A stretch of DNA of 64,000 bases from assembly GCF_001679325.1 (NCBI RefSeq), contig NZ_LZMX01000030.1; one strand, written 5' to 3'. Origin of the DNA: Haemophilus_D parainfluenzae_AD (GTDB lineage: Bacteria; Pseudomonadota; Gammaproteobacteria; Enterobacterales; Pasteurellaceae). Positions 26,850 to 35,259 of the stretch are shown here, one piece after another (position 1 is the stretch's first letter; each line of letters starts with the position of its first letter). Both the position numbers and the translations under genes were made by a program. The notes below the pieces were generated by a model. That model did not search any database and was not told where the DNA came from. It was given only the letters and a program-made list of their open reading frames with translations.

Positions 26850-27866
26850 CTAATTTCTTTCGAGTGGCTTTCTATTTTCTTCCGTTTCCGGCTCAAGATC
26901 CAATTTAGCCATAAGAAGTTGATCGCCATCTTCTTCTGGGTTGCCTGTCACTAATAATTTATCGCCATAGAAAATGGAATTCGCTCCCGCCATAAAGCAC
27001 ATCGCTTGCATTTCTTCACTCATGCCTTGACGACCAGCAGAAAGACGAACATAACTTTTTGGCATGGTAATACGCGCTACAGCAATGGTGCGAACAAACT
27101 CTGTCCAATCTAAATCAGCTGCATCAGCCATTGGCGTGCCTTCCACTTTCACTAATTGGTTAATCGGCACTGACTCCGGCTGAGGATCAAGATTTGCCAA
27201 ACTTGCGATGAGGCCTGCTCGCTCTTTACGGGTTTCATTCATGCCCACAATACCGCCACAGCAAACTTTCAAACCAGCATGACGCACTTTTCCTAGTGTA
27301 CTTAAACGATCATCAAAACGGCGTGTGCCAATGACATTGTGATAATTCTCTGGCGCGGTATCTAGATTGTGGTTGTAATAATCCAATCCTGCATCTTTTA
27401 ACTCTTCCGCCATACCATCTTGCAACAACCCAAAGGTACCGCAAGTTTCTAAGCCAATATCTTTTACCGCACGAATAATCGCCGTCACTTTTTCCATATC
27501 TTTAGGCTTAGGACCACGCCATGCTGCGCCCATACAAAAACGTCCTGCACCACGTGCTTTAGCAATTTTGGCTTTTTCGACAATTTCATCAATATCCAAG
27601 ATCTGCTGATTTTGTACACCTGTTTGATAACGCGCTGATTGAGGACAATAGCCACAATCCTCTGGACAACCACCCGTTTTAATCGACATCAACGTCGATA
27701 ACTGTATCGCGCCAGGGTTGAAATGCTCTCGATGCACTTGAGCTGCACGATAGACTAATTCTAAAAAAGGGGTTTCAAATAGTGCTTCGACTTTACAAAC
27801 AGACCAATACTCTACTGAAGGATGCGGTGTAATGGATGAAAGCTGTACTACATTTGTTGTGGTCAT
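26850..27866 (-). CDS. bioB: Biotin synthase
   Basis: A radical-SAM enzyme inserting sulfur into dethiobiotin. The 338 residues show the cluster motif CPEDCGYC, then RFCMGAAWRGPK, GLETCGTFG, YYNHNLDT and the C-terminal RLSAGRQGMSEEMQAMCFMAGANSIFYGDKLL. No other bio gene is nearby. It lies 73 bases downstream of thiQ on the same strand, with a 14-bp palindrome just before its ribosome binding site. Whether it shares the thi transcript is open. Confidence 0.97.
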   Translation of the reverse strand: MTTTNVVQLSSITPHPSVEYWSVCKVEALFETPFLELVYRAAQVHREHFNPGAIQLSTLMSIKTGGCPEDCGYCPQSARYQTGVQNQQILDIDEIVEKAKIAKARGAGRFCMGAAWRGPKPKDMEKVTAIIRAVKDIGLETCGTFGLLQDGMAEELKDAGLDYYNHNLDTAPENYHNVIGTRRFDDRLSTLGKVRHAGLKVCCGGIVGMNETRKERAGLIASLANLDPQPESVPINQLVKVEGTPMADAADLDWTEFVRTIAVARITMPKSYVRLSAGRQGMSEEMQAMCFMAGANSIFYGDKLLVTGNPEEDGDQLLMAKLDLEPETEENRKPLERN

Positions 27867-27882
27867 TATATTTTCCTCGTTT

Positions 27883-27896
27883 AAGCAACGTTGCTT
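27883..27896. promoter_or_regulatory. 14-bp palindrome before bioB
   Basis: AAGCAACGTTGCTT is a perfect palindrome 17 bases upstream of the bioB ATG. It does not resemble the BirA operator I know (TTGTAAACC inverted). It could be an operator or a small RNA stem in the leader. Confidence 0.4.
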
Positions 27897-27939
27897 TTAT
27901 TAAGTTGAGCATATTACTCTGCAATAAGATAAAAAGAGA

Positions 27940-28569
27940 TCAGATCACTTTTCCTTGATGAATTTCGATCACTCGATCAATATGCCGTTCAATTTCTTTA
28001 GATTGATGCGTTACCAGTAACATGGTGAGCTTTTTTTCTTCACATAATTGATCCATTAAATCCTGCATTTCAATGCGTAATTTAGGATCAAGTGCAGAAA
28101 ATGGCTCATCCAATAATAAAATGGGTTTATCTCGTAGCAAACAGCGCGCCAGTGCCACTCGCTGTTTTTGTCCACCTGAAAGTGCGATCGGTTTTCTCGT
28201 TAAAAAATCCTGTAAATTGACCGCACTTGCAGCTTGTTCTACAAGTGCTTTTTCTTCTGCATTTAAGGCTAAATTCGGTTTTAAACCTAAAGCGATATTC
28301 TCTTCCACAGAAAGATGAGTAAAGAGATTATTTTCCTGAAATAGCATGGAAACATGGCGTTCAAAAGGTGCCGTTTTAGTATGATTTTCACCATTTAGCC
28401 AAATCTCGCCACTATCAGCATATTCAAAGCCGGCAATTAAATTCAGCAAGGTACTTTTCCCTGCGCCACTTTCACCAATGATGGCGATTTTTTCCTGGGC
28501 TTGAATCTGTAAATCAAATACCATCGGCATGGATTGATAATTGAAGACTACATTATTTAATTTAATCAT
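27940..28569 (-). CDS. thiQ: Thiamine ABC transporter, ATP-binding protein
   Basis: ThiQ powers import of thiamine and its phosphates. The 209 residues show Walker A (GESGAGKSTLL), signature LSGGQKQRVALARCLL, Walker B (LLLDEPFSALD) and VTHQ. I start at the ATG at 28569 (MIKLNNVVFNYQ), which overlaps thiP by 8 bases; the open frame extends seven codons further. It is the last gene of thiBPQ. An uptake sequence lies at 28220. Confidence 0.95.
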   Translation of the reverse strand: MIKLNNVVFNYQSMPMVFDLQIQAQEKIAIIGESGAGKSTLLNLIAGFEYADSGEIWLNGENHTKTAPFERHVSMLFQENNLFTHLSVEENIALGLKPNLALNAEEKALVEQAASAVNLQDFLTRKPIALSGGQKQRVALARCLLRDKPILLLDEPFSALDPKLRIEMQDLMDQLCEEKKLTMLLVTHQSKEIERHIDRVIEIHQGKVI

Positions 28570-30166
28570 GTTGTTCCTTCTGCCCTTCAATAAACATAAA
28601 TAAACCTAAACATAAGCCCAATAAAATCAATGCCGTCACTGCCGCTTCTTGGCTTCGATATTGCCCGATTTGTTGATAAAGCAAATGAGGCAACGAAGTA
28701 AAGTCAGGGCTACCAAATAAAGCTATTGCCGTAAAATCGCCTAGTGATAAAGTCGTTGCAAGCGCCAAGGCATATTTCAATGGGGCTTTTAGCAGCGGAT
28801 ATTCAATTAAACAAAAACGCTGCCAACCTGTAATATTCAGCGATAAACAAAGTTTTTCATAATATTGCATCGATTGATTCATTGGCGTATTAAGAATTTT
28901 GATCACAAATGGCAAGGCAGCCAAGGCGTTGCAAACCGATACCACTACAAACAAATGCCCTGCTGAAAAATCAATATCTTGTAACCAAAGGAATAAGCCG
29001 ACTGCTAAAACGATCGTCGGAATGGCTAAAATCATCATGCCCCCCGTTAAAATTAAGTGGACTAATTTGGGGCGATATAACCATTGTAGTTGCCGTGAAA
29101 GCAATAATAAGAAAAATCCAAATAATACCGATAAAATCCCGGCTGTCGGTGCCATGGTTAATGAATAAGCAAACGCTTTCCATAATTGTGGATTTTGCCA
29201 ATAGCCAAATAATTGAGTTGCAGATAAACCTTGAAAAACAATATTGAATAAGGGACTTAAAATAAATAAGCACACCGAGAATAAGACAAAAACATGTCCA
29301 AATTTGACCGCACTTGAAACAGGTAAAACCCAGCGATAACGTTGCGATATCTGCGTTTCAGGTGCTTTCGCCCAATATTGTGAAAGTGAAAATAACGCAA
29401 AACAAAACGCAAATTGTACAAGCGCAAAAAGTGCGGCTTTGGGTAAATCAAATTCAAAGAAAATAGCTTGGTAAATCGCAACTTCTAGCGTGCTATTTTG
29501 TGGCCCGCCACCCAGTGCCAATACAATCGTAAAACTAGTGAAACACAACATAAAAATCAGTACAAAGGCAGACACTATTTGGCTTTTCAAATAAGGCCAT
29601 TCAATTAAACGGAAAAATGTGAAACCTTTGATATTCAATTGTGCCGCGAGTTGATGCTGTTCGGTCGGTACACTTTGCAAAGCCTGTAAACTCATTCGGG
29701 CAGCTAAGGGAATATTAAAAAATAAATGGGCAATGAGAATACCGCTTAAACCATAAATGGAGGGTTTCCATGAAATACCTAAGGTTTGCAGCAGTTGTGT
29801 TAGCCAACCGGCAGTGCCATAAATACCAATTAGACCGAAAATAGCCAGTAATGCCGGCAAAACAAATGTGAGAGAAAAAATGCGTAAAATGAGCGATTTG
29901 CCTTTGAAATCTAAATAGAAAAAAGCACGCGCAAATAACGTTCCAATTACGCTAGAAAGCAAGGCTGACAAGAATGCCTGCCCGACACTAAAGGCGATAA
30001 CTTGATGTAAATAATCGTCTTTTAAGAAATCAGATAAGGCATAACCACTTCCTACTGAAAAAACCGCAGAAATGGAAAATCCATAAAGTAAAACGATGAA
30101 AAAAATGACCGCACTTCCGCCCAAATAATGGCGAGGACGAAAATGCGGATGTTGCAATAAGCGCAT
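28562..30166 (-). CDS. thiP: Thiamine ABC transporter, permease
   Basis: A double-length permease (534 residues) with about twelve hydrophobic segments and two coupling motifs, one in each half (around QLAAQLNIKGFTFFRLIEWP and KLCLSLNITGWQRFCLIEYP), as in E. coli ThiP. It starts 5 bases after thiB and overlaps thiQ. Uptake sequences lie at 29307 and 30108. Confidence 0.95.
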   Translation of the reverse strand: MRLLQHPHFRPRHYLGGSAVIFFIVLLYGFSISAVFSVGSGYALSDFLKDDYLHQVIAFSVGQAFLSALLSSVIGTLFARAFFYLDFKGKSLILRIFSLTFVLPALLAIFGLIGIYGTAGWLTQLLQTLGISWKPSIYGLSGILIAHLFFNIPLAARMSLQALQSVPTEQHQLAAQLNIKGFTFFRLIEWPYLKSQIVSAFVLIFMLCFTSFTIVLALGGGPQNSTLEVAIYQAIFFEFDLPKAALFALVQFAFCFALFSLSQYWAKAPETQISQRYRWVLPVSSAVKFGHVFVLFSVCLFILSPLFNIVFQGLSATQLFGYWQNPQLWKAFAYSLTMAPTAGILSVLFGFFLLLLSRQLQWLYRPKLVHLILTGGMMILAIPTIVLAVGLFLWLQDIDFSAGHLFVVVSVCNALAALPFVIKILNTPMNQSMQYYEKLCLSLNITGWQRFCLIEYPLLKAPLKYALALATTLSLGDFTAIALFGSPDFTSLPHLLYQQIGQYRSQEAAVTALILLGLCLGLFMFIEGQKEQHD

Positions 30167-30171
30167 TAAGA

Positions 30172-31170
30172 TTACTTAGATAAGGCTTTTTGCCATTGAT
30201 TGATCCAGCCTTTCAGCTGCTCACTTGTTACCGTTGTGGTATCTAAAATACGCATTGATTTTGCGCGAGAATTAAGCGCATCAATATGACTTTCGATATT
30301 GGTCTCTACCACGGGTAACATCACATTATTTTTAGCAATATCCGCTTGAGCTTGCGGTGAAAGTAAGAATCCTAAAAATTCATCAGCACAGGCATTATTG
30401 CGGTTAGCGACTTTTGCCGCGACTTCAACTTGTAATACGCTCCCCTCTGCAAATTCCGTTGCCACATAATTGTCTTTTTGTTCAGAAAGAATATGGTAAA
30501 TCGGTGAAGTATTTACGCTTAAAACCAGATCACCTTCGCCTTTTAAGAAGGCCCCATAAGACTCAGTCCAACCTTTGGTGACCGTGACCGTATGTTTAGA
30601 AAGGGTTTTCCAGGCATTTGCGACATCTGCTTCTGGATAAACTACATTCATCCAAAGTAATAAACCACGTCCAATACTGCTTGTACGCGGATCTTGATAT
30701 AACACTTTAAGATCTTGACGCTCAACTAATTCTTTTAGGCTCTTTGGTGGATTAGTCAGTTTATTTTTATCATAAATAAACGCGTATTGTGCATAATCGA
30801 ATGGTAAGAACGTGTGGTTTTCCCATTTAATTGGTAAACGTAACAGGCTTAAATCCACTTTATTTGGCTCAAAAATATTGAGTTTTTGTGCATCTTCAAT
30901 TTGATAGCTATCTAAACCGAGCACCACATCTGCTTTAATTTTTTTACCTTCTAGACGAACACGGTTAAACAAGGTGCCATTATTATCAAAAGCCACATAA
31001 TTCAGCTTACATTGCGGGAATTGTTGTTCAAAAGCTGCTTTAACCTTTGGTCCAGCACTCCAATCGGCACTAAATGAATCATAAGTATAAACATCTAATG
31101 TTTGAGGTGCGGCTTGTGCGAAAGCGGAAGCGGTAAAAAGTGCGGTTAAAATGGGAAGCGTTTTGTTCAT
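30172..31170 (-). CDS. thiB: Thiamine-binding periplasmic protein
   Basis: The 332 residues begin with a signal peptide (MNKTLPILTALFTASAFAQA) and then TLDVYTYDSFSADWSAGPKVK, typical of ThiB/TbpA. It delivers thiamine, TMP and TPP to ThiPQ. AAGGAG precedes the ATG. A TPP riboswitch lies in the leader, so the operon should be off when TPP is plentiful. An uptake sequence (31138) is built into the signal-peptide codons. Confidence 0.95.
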   Translation of the reverse strand: MNKTLPILTALFTASAFAQAAPQTLDVYTYDSFSADWSAGPKVKAAFEQQFPQCKLNYVAFDNNGTLFNRVRLEGKKIKADVVLGLDSYQIEDAQKLNIFEPNKVDLSLLRLPIKWENHTFLPFDYAQYAFIYDKNKLTNPPKSLKELVERQDLKVLYQDPRTSSIGRGLLLWMNVVYPEADVANAWKTLSKHTVTVTKGWTESYGAFLKGEGDLVLSVNTSPIYHILSEQKDNYVATEFAEGSVLQVEVAAKVANRNNACADEFLGFLLSPQAQADIAKNNVMLPVVETNIESHIDALNSRAKSMRILDTTTVTSEQLKGWINQWQKALSK

Positions 31171-31215
31171 TATGCGTTCTCCTTATTTTTGCATAACGAA
31201 ACAGCATAATGAGAT

Positions 31216-31295
31216 GATTAGTTTCCTACGCCAGCATTATCTGTTTCAGGTTCACGGGTATTTCTCAGCCATTAATATAGGCACCCCGACTAACG
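31216..31295 (-). promoter_or_regulatory. TPP riboswitch (THI element)
   Basis: On the minus strand the conserved blocks appear in order: GGGGTGCC (31287-31280), GGCTGAGA (near 31270), ATACCCGTGAACCTGA, then ATAATGCTGGCGTAGGAAAC. TTAGT and ACTAA at the two ends close stem P1. The aptamer lies 46 bases upstream of thiB. No clear terminator follows, so control is probably at translation. Confidence 0.95.
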
Positions 31296-31399
31296 CGACG
31301 TAGTCTATCTTAAGGAAATTTAATCAACAAGTTATTTAATTTAAAAATGTTAATCCGATCACACTTTTATATCTGGTTTATCATTTTTTGAGCAAAAGA

Positions 31400-31421
31400 A
31401 AACCTGCTAAAAAGCAGGTTT
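31400..31421 (-). terminator. grxD terminator
   Basis: A 9-bp stem (AAACCTGCT / AGCAGGTTT) with a 4-base loop and a T-rich tail on the minus strand, 22 bases past the grxD stop codon. Confidence 0.8.
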
Positions 31422-31442
31422 ATCTTGGCAGTCTACCGTCAA

Positions 31443-31769
31443 TTAAGCTTGATGTTTAGCCGCTACTTCACTTAATAAAGTTTGAAGTTCGCCAGCTTGA
31501 TACATTTCTAAAATAATATCACAACCACCAACTAACTCACCTTCTACCCATAATTGTGGGAAAGTTGGCCAATTTGCATAAGCCGGTAATTCAGCACGAA
31601 TATCTGGGTGTTGAAGAATATCAACATAGCCGAAAGGCACTTTGCAATTCATTAATGCTTCAGATGCACGCGCAGAGAAACCACAAGAAGGTAATTTTGG
31701 TGAACCTTTCATGTAAATTAAAATTGGGTTTTCAGCGATTTGTTTTTTGATTTTGTCTAACGTTTCCAT
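31443..31769 (-). CDS. grxD: Monothiol glutaredoxin Grx4
   Basis: A CGFS-type glutaredoxin that carries Fe-S clusters and, in E. coli, partners with BolA. The 108 residues show IYMKGSPKLPSCGFSARASEAL, WPTFPQLWVEGELVGGCDIILEM and the usual length. It stands alone between thiB and the lemA-TPM operon. Confidence 0.96.
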   Translation of the reverse strand: METLDKIKKQIAENPILIYMKGSPKLPSCGFSARASEALMNCKVPFGYVDILQHPDIRAELPAYANWPTFPQLWVEGELVGGCDIILEMYQAGELQTLLSEVAAKHQA

Positions 31770-31844
31770 AATGTTCCTTGTTCAAATAAGTCTGAATAGG
31801 GCGCCATTCTAACACAAGATAGAATCTGAGTGAAAGACTTGGTC

Positions 31845-32645
31845 TTACCAACTTCCACCAGCTCCACCGCCACCGAAGCCACCGCCACCAAAGCCACCAC
31901 CGGAAGAACCGCCTCCGCCGAAGCCACCGCCAAATCCGCCTCCGAAGCCGGAACCGCCATCACGACGACGAGAAATCGTACTTTGACGAATGATTTTATT
32001 CAGTTGATCTCGTTGATTCGGGCTAATATAGACTTCATCTTTGTGATATTGGAATTCACCAAATAATACAATAGCAATAAACGCCAATACCATTAAGAAT
32101 GGAATGTACTTATCGAACGCATCTTCTTCAACTTGTGCTGCATCAAACTCGCCTTTACTTGCAGCAATAATTTGGTTTAAGCCGTCATTAATACCTTGCG
32201 CATATTGGCCTTGTTTAAATTGTGGCAAAATTGCCGAACGGATGACTTGCGATAAAAAAGCATCCGGCAAAACACCTTCTAAACCTTGCCCTGTAGCAAT
32301 AAAGACTTTGCGATCATCCTTCGCAATCAGCATCAACACGCCATTGTTCAGATTTTTACGTCCAATGCCCCATTTATCACCTAAAGCAAAGGTATAATCA
32401 GCAATTTCATATTCACCGGTTGTCGGAACTAAAACGACAGCGATTTGTGAACTCGTTTCTTTACTATAAGCAATCAGTTTATTTTCTAAAATTTGCTTAT
32501 GTTCTGCAGAAAGTGTGTTGGTGTAATCGTTAATGTAATGGAATGGATTTGGTACAGGTGGAAACTCTGCCGCAACAACCATTTGAGTGAAAAAAACAAG
32601 GCTAAAAATAACCGCACTTTTCATAAAAGATAAAAGCTTAGCCAT
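31845..32645 (-). CDS. TPM-domain membrane protein with Gly-rich tail (YgcG type)
   Basis: The 266 residues carry a signal peptide (about 8-26), a periplasmic TPM domain (about 35-160, with DKWGIGRKNLNNGVLMLIAKDDRKVFIATGQGLEGVL), and one membrane helix (about 177-195). A short cytoplasmic region ends in a tail of GFGGG/GGGFGG repeats and W. The family has unknown function and is often found with lemA. It overlaps the second TPM gene by 8 bases and is the last gene of lemA-TPM-TPM. An uptake sequence (32611) encodes part of the signal peptide. GAGG precedes the chosen ATG. Confidence 0.85.
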   Translation of the reverse strand: MAKLLSFMKSAVIFSLVFFTQMVVAAEFPPVPNPFHYINDYTNTLSAEHKQILENKLIAYSKETSSQIAVVLVPTTGEYEIADYTFALGDKWGIGRKNLNNGVLMLIAKDDRKVFIATGQGLEGVLPDAFLSQVIRSAILPQFKQGQYAQGINDGLNQIIAASKGEFDAAQVEEDAFDKYIPFLMVLAFIAIVLFGEFQYHKDEVYISPNQRDQLNKIIRQSTISRRRDGGSGFGGGFGGGFGGGGSSGGGFGGGGFGGGGAGGSW

Positions 32646-33087
32646 TAATAATTACCTCATTAGATAATTCATTCACGTCATTAGGCTGAATAGGGAAATG
32701 GCGAGATAAAATATCACTGATACGATCAATCGCATCCACAATGCCTTGTGTATAAGCTTTTTGTTTAAACTGCTCAATCATCAAATCACATTGTAACTGC
32801 CAATAAGCCACATCAACAAATTGATGAATACCTTTATCACCTACGATTGCACAGAGATGATTTTTATATCCCACATAAATCAACACGGCATTTTGTGCCG
32901 CTGTTTTATGCATTTCCAGTTCATCAAACACTTCTAAAGCACGTTCCATTGCTGATAATTGTGCTGAAGCCTTTGGTACTTTGCGTTCAATATAAACACG
33001 TAACTCAGCCGAACTTAAGCTTTCAAGGCGACTAATCGCCGCCTCGATTTGCTTTTTATCTACCGGAATTCTGGAAAAGAATGGCAT
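32638..33087 (-). CDS. TPM-domain protein, short form
   Basis: The 149 residues have no signal peptide or clear membrane helix. The TPM-like fold is seen in AISRLESLSSAELRVYIERKVPKAS, NAVLIYVGYKNHLCAIVGDKGIH and QGIVDAIDRISDILSRHFP. It is the middle gene of lemA-TPM-TPM, 9 bases after lemA and overlapping the next gene. Function is unknown; the constant partnership with LemA suggests a shared envelope task. Confidence 0.8.
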   Translation of the reverse strand: MPFFSRIPVDKKQIEAAISRLESLSSAELRVYIERKVPKASAQLSAMERALEVFDELEMHKTAAQNAVLIYVGYKNHLCAIVGDKGIHQFVDVAYWQLQCDLMIEQFKQKAYTQGIVDAIDRISDILSRHFPIQPNDVNELSNEVIING

Positions 33088-33096
33088 AAATAAACC

Positions 33097-33678
33097 TTAG
33101 TTAAAGTTTACAGTCGGTGCGTTTTCAGCGCCTGCAGCTGATTTAAAGTAAGGTTTAGCTTTAAAACCAAAAATCATTGCCGCTAATTTAGTTGGGAATT
33201 GACGTACTTTTTCATTATAAATACGCGCTGCTTCATTAAATTTATTACGAGCGACATTGATACGGTTTTCTGTACCTTCAAGTTGCGCTTGTAAGTTCAT
33301 AAAGCCTTCGTTCGCTTTTAATTGTGGGTATTGTTCTACAGTAACAAGTAAACGAGATAATGCTGAGCCTACTTGATTTTGGTTTTGTTGGAATTCATTT
33401 AATTGTTCTTCCGTTAAATTAGACGGATCAATTTTAGTTTGTGTCGCTTTTGCACGCGCTTCGATTACATTGGTTAATGTTTGTTGTTCAAAGTTTGCTT
33501 GACCTTTTACAGTATTCACTAAGTTTGGAATTAAATCTGCACGACGTTGATAAGATGATTCAACATTTGCCCAAACAGAATCAATTTCAGTTTCTGCTTT
33601 TACTAAGCCATTGTAGCTAGACATTAAGCCTAAACCCACAGCAACAGCAATAATAATCAAGATAATCCACTTTTTCAT
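33097..33678 (-). CDS. lemA: LemA family protein
   Basis: The 193 residues have one N-terminal membrane helix (KKWIILIIIAVAVGLGLMSS) followed by a four-helix-bundle domain with the family signature ESSYQRRADLIPNLVNTVKG and a closing YNEKVRQFPTKLAAMIFGF. The N-terminus should be cytoplasmic and the bundle periplasmic. Function is not established. It heads a three-gene operon with two TPM proteins. The ompA terminator lies upstream. Confidence 0.93.
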   Translation of the reverse strand: MKKWIILIIIAVAVGLGLMSSYNGLVKAETEIDSVWANVESSYQRRADLIPNLVNTVKGQANFEQQTLTNVIEARAKATQTKIDPSNLTEEQLNEFQQNQNQVGSALSRLLVTVEQYPQLKANEGFMNLQAQLEGTENRINVARNKFNEAARIYNEKVRQFPTKLAAMIFGFKAKPYFKSAAGAENAPTVNFN

Positions 33679-33719
33679 TCAAAAATTCCTTCAATTTATA
33701 GGTTTAATTTATATAAGAA

Positions 33720-33745
33720 AAGACCTAAACCGAAGTTTAGGTCTT
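33720..33745 (-). terminator. ompA terminator
   Basis: An 11-bp perfect stem (AAGACCTAAAC / GTTTAGGTCTT) closes a TTCG tetraloop on the minus strand, followed by TTCTTAT. It lies 35 bases past the ompA stop codon, a strong arrangement for a very abundant message. Confidence 0.9.
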
Positions 33746-33780
33746 CTAATGCTAATCCGTTAATGGATAACTAAATAAAA

Positions 33781-34884
33781 TTATTTAGTACCGTTAACTG
33801 CGATTTCTACACGACGGTCTGGTGCTAAACAAGCGATAAGTGCTTTACGACCTTTAACCGCGTCACAAGTAGAACCTGTAACTGGGTTAGCTTTACCGTG
33901 ACCAACTGCAGAAATGTTTTGAGCTGGAACACCTTTAGCTACTAAGTAGTTAGCTACAGAGTCTGCACGACGTTGTGATAATTTCACGTTTGGTGCATCT
34001 TTACCGATACGGTCTGTATAACCAGCAACTGCTACGTTAGCGTTGTTGATTTGAGCGATTTCACCATAGATACCGTCTAAAGTTGCTTTAGCTTGTGGTT
34101 TTAAGTTAGCTTTACCGAAAGCGAAAGTTACATCAGAGCTTAAGTTGAAAGTTTTGCTTACAACTTCAGGTGCAACAACTGGAGCAGCACCTTGACCGAA
34201 ACGGTAAGATAAACCAGCGTTGATAGAACCGATCCATGGGTTGTAATCTACAGAACTGTTCTCAGTTTTACCAGTACGTAATTTACCTACGCGAGTTAAC
34301 CATTGGTATTCTAAACGTAATGCTAACTCTGGTAATGATGGTAATGCATATTCAACACCAGCTGCGAACATTGGAGAAACTCGTAAGCTGTGTTCACCTT
34401 TAGCGTGGTTACGTGCACCAGAAGTTGCATCGTAATCTTTATAGTCTGAACGTACTAAAGCTGCACCAACACGACCATAAACATCTAAGCCTTCTAAAGC
34501 AGAAGTTAAGCCGCCTAAACCATAGCTACCTTTTAAGCTTAAGTGCGCACCGTGGTTAGTATGTTTTAATGCTACTTTACCAGCATCTTTGAATTTAGCA
34601 CGACCGAAGTCATCGTAACCTAATTCAACCGCTAAACCTAAGTTGTCACGGTTTAAGATTTGGTAACCACCGAATACACCATAAGTGAAAGAATTACGGT
34701 TGTAACCTGTACCAAAATCTAAGCTACGTGGGTTACTAGCATCAGTATTAGCTTTGATACCATCATGGAAAGATGCTTGACCAGCTTTAACACCTGCATA
34801 GAAAGTGTTTTCTTGTGGAGCTGCTTGAGCTACTGAAGCTGCTGCTAAACCAGCAACGACTAATGCGATTGCAGTTTTTTTCAT
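33781..34884 (-). CDS. ompA: Outer membrane protein P5 (OmpA family)
   Basis: P5 is the OmpA homologue of Haemophilus. The 367 residues show a signal peptide (KKTAIALVVAGLAAASVAQA), an N-terminal eight-stranded barrel (about 22-225), a short Ala/Pro/Val linker, and a C-terminal peptidoglycan-binding domain with VAGYTDRIGKDAPNVKLSQRRADSVANYL. Two cysteines near the end (CDAVKGRKALIAC) fit the family. Codon use looks strongly biased and there is no uptake sequence, both fitting high expression. It is transcribed alone from a promoter near 35064-35092 with a long leader. Confidence 0.96.
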   Translation of the reverse strand: MKKTAIALVVAGLAAASVAQAAPQENTFYAGVKAGQASFHDGIKANTDASNPRSLDFGTGYNRNSFTYGVFGGYQILNRDNLGLAVELGYDDFGRAKFKDAGKVALKHTNHGAHLSLKGSYGLGGLTSALEGLDVYGRVGAALVRSDYKDYDATSGARNHAKGEHSLRVSPMFAAGVEYALPSLPELALRLEYQWLTRVGKLRTGKTENSSVDYNPWIGSINAGLSYRFGQGAAPVVAPEVVSKTFNLSSDVTFAFGKANLKPQAKATLDGIYGEIAQINNANVAVAGYTDRIGKDAPNVKLSQRRADSVANYLVAKGVPAQNISAVGHGKANPVTGSTCDAVKGRKALIACLAPDRRVEIAVNGTK

Positions 34885-35063
34885 TTTGATGTCCTCTATT
34901 TAGTCATCGTTATTAATAAGAAAAGTTTCCTTGTTTATTGTGAACTTTATAAAAAAGAAACACTCTAAACGTTGCTTAACTAGGGTTTTGAATTTGCCCT
35001 AACTTATCCTTTTGACAAATTCAATTCCTTTGCCATAGCCAAAGGAACGTTCAAAAGTATGGT

Positions 35064-35092
35064 TATTATCCTATAAAAACATCAAAGATCAA
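35064..35092 (-). promoter_or_regulatory. Probable ompA promoter
   Basis: On the minus strand TTGATC (35092-35087) is followed after 16 bases by GATAAT (35070-35065), five of six matches to the -10. Transcription would begin near 35058, leaving a leader of about 170 bases. Long structured leaders are known to stabilise ompA mRNA in enterobacteria. Confidence 0.55.
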
Positions 35093-35138
35093 ACTTTTTT
35101 TGCCCTTTTTGGTTATTTTATAGACAAACAACCCCTAA

Positions 35139-35152
35139 AATGAACGTTCATT
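35139..35152. promoter_or_regulatory. 14-bp perfect palindrome AATGAACGTTCATT
   Basis: The palindrome stands about 50 bases upstream of the ompA -35 element. Its form is like operators of TetR-family repressors. No such regulator is encoded nearby, and the target gene (ompA, or the transcript ending here) is unclear. Confidence 0.4.
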
Positions 35153-35153
35153 C

Positions 35154-35259
35154 ACAAAAAACGGGTTAATTTTTAACCCGTTTTCCATTCTAACAAAAAA
35201 TATCTTTTGTTGAAATCGACTTTTTTTTGAGCTTCATATATCATCAAATTCACTTTCTT
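35154..35259 (-). ncRNA. Candidate small RNA, antisense to the ydiJ leader
   Basis: On the minus strand a perfect TATAAT (35271-35266) is followed about 80 bases later by a strong Rho-independent hairpin (35184-35158) with a U6 tail. There is no reading frame between them. The predicted transcript is about 106 bases, has a second A/U stem (AACAAAA / TTTTGTT), and ends before the ompA promoter. The -35 is weak (GAGGCA). It would start just upstream of the ydiJ start codon and run away from it. The call is inference from signals only. Confidence 0.35.
35158..35184 (-). terminator. Orphan Rho-independent terminator
   Basis: A 12-bp perfect stem (AAAACGGGTTAA / TTAACCCGTTTT) with a 3-base loop. 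On the minus strand six consecutive T close and follow the stem; on the plus strand the tail is only TTTT inside the arm. It lies between two divergent genes, so it ends no annotated gene. Confidence 0.75.

Noticed and set aside
28899..29247. Overlapping plus-strand frames inside thiP
   Set aside because: Antisense shadows of a membrane-protein gene; composition follows the opposite strand.
31834..31846. AAGAC/GTCTT hairpin at the end of the long TPM gene as terminator
   Set aside because: Only a 5-bp stem overlapping the stop codon with no T-run.
35221..35228. T8 run before ydiJ as a phase-variation tract
   Set aside because: Too short and not in a coding frame or promoter spacer that I can define. 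I saw no tetranucleotide repeat arrays of the Haemophilus contingency type anywhere in the window.
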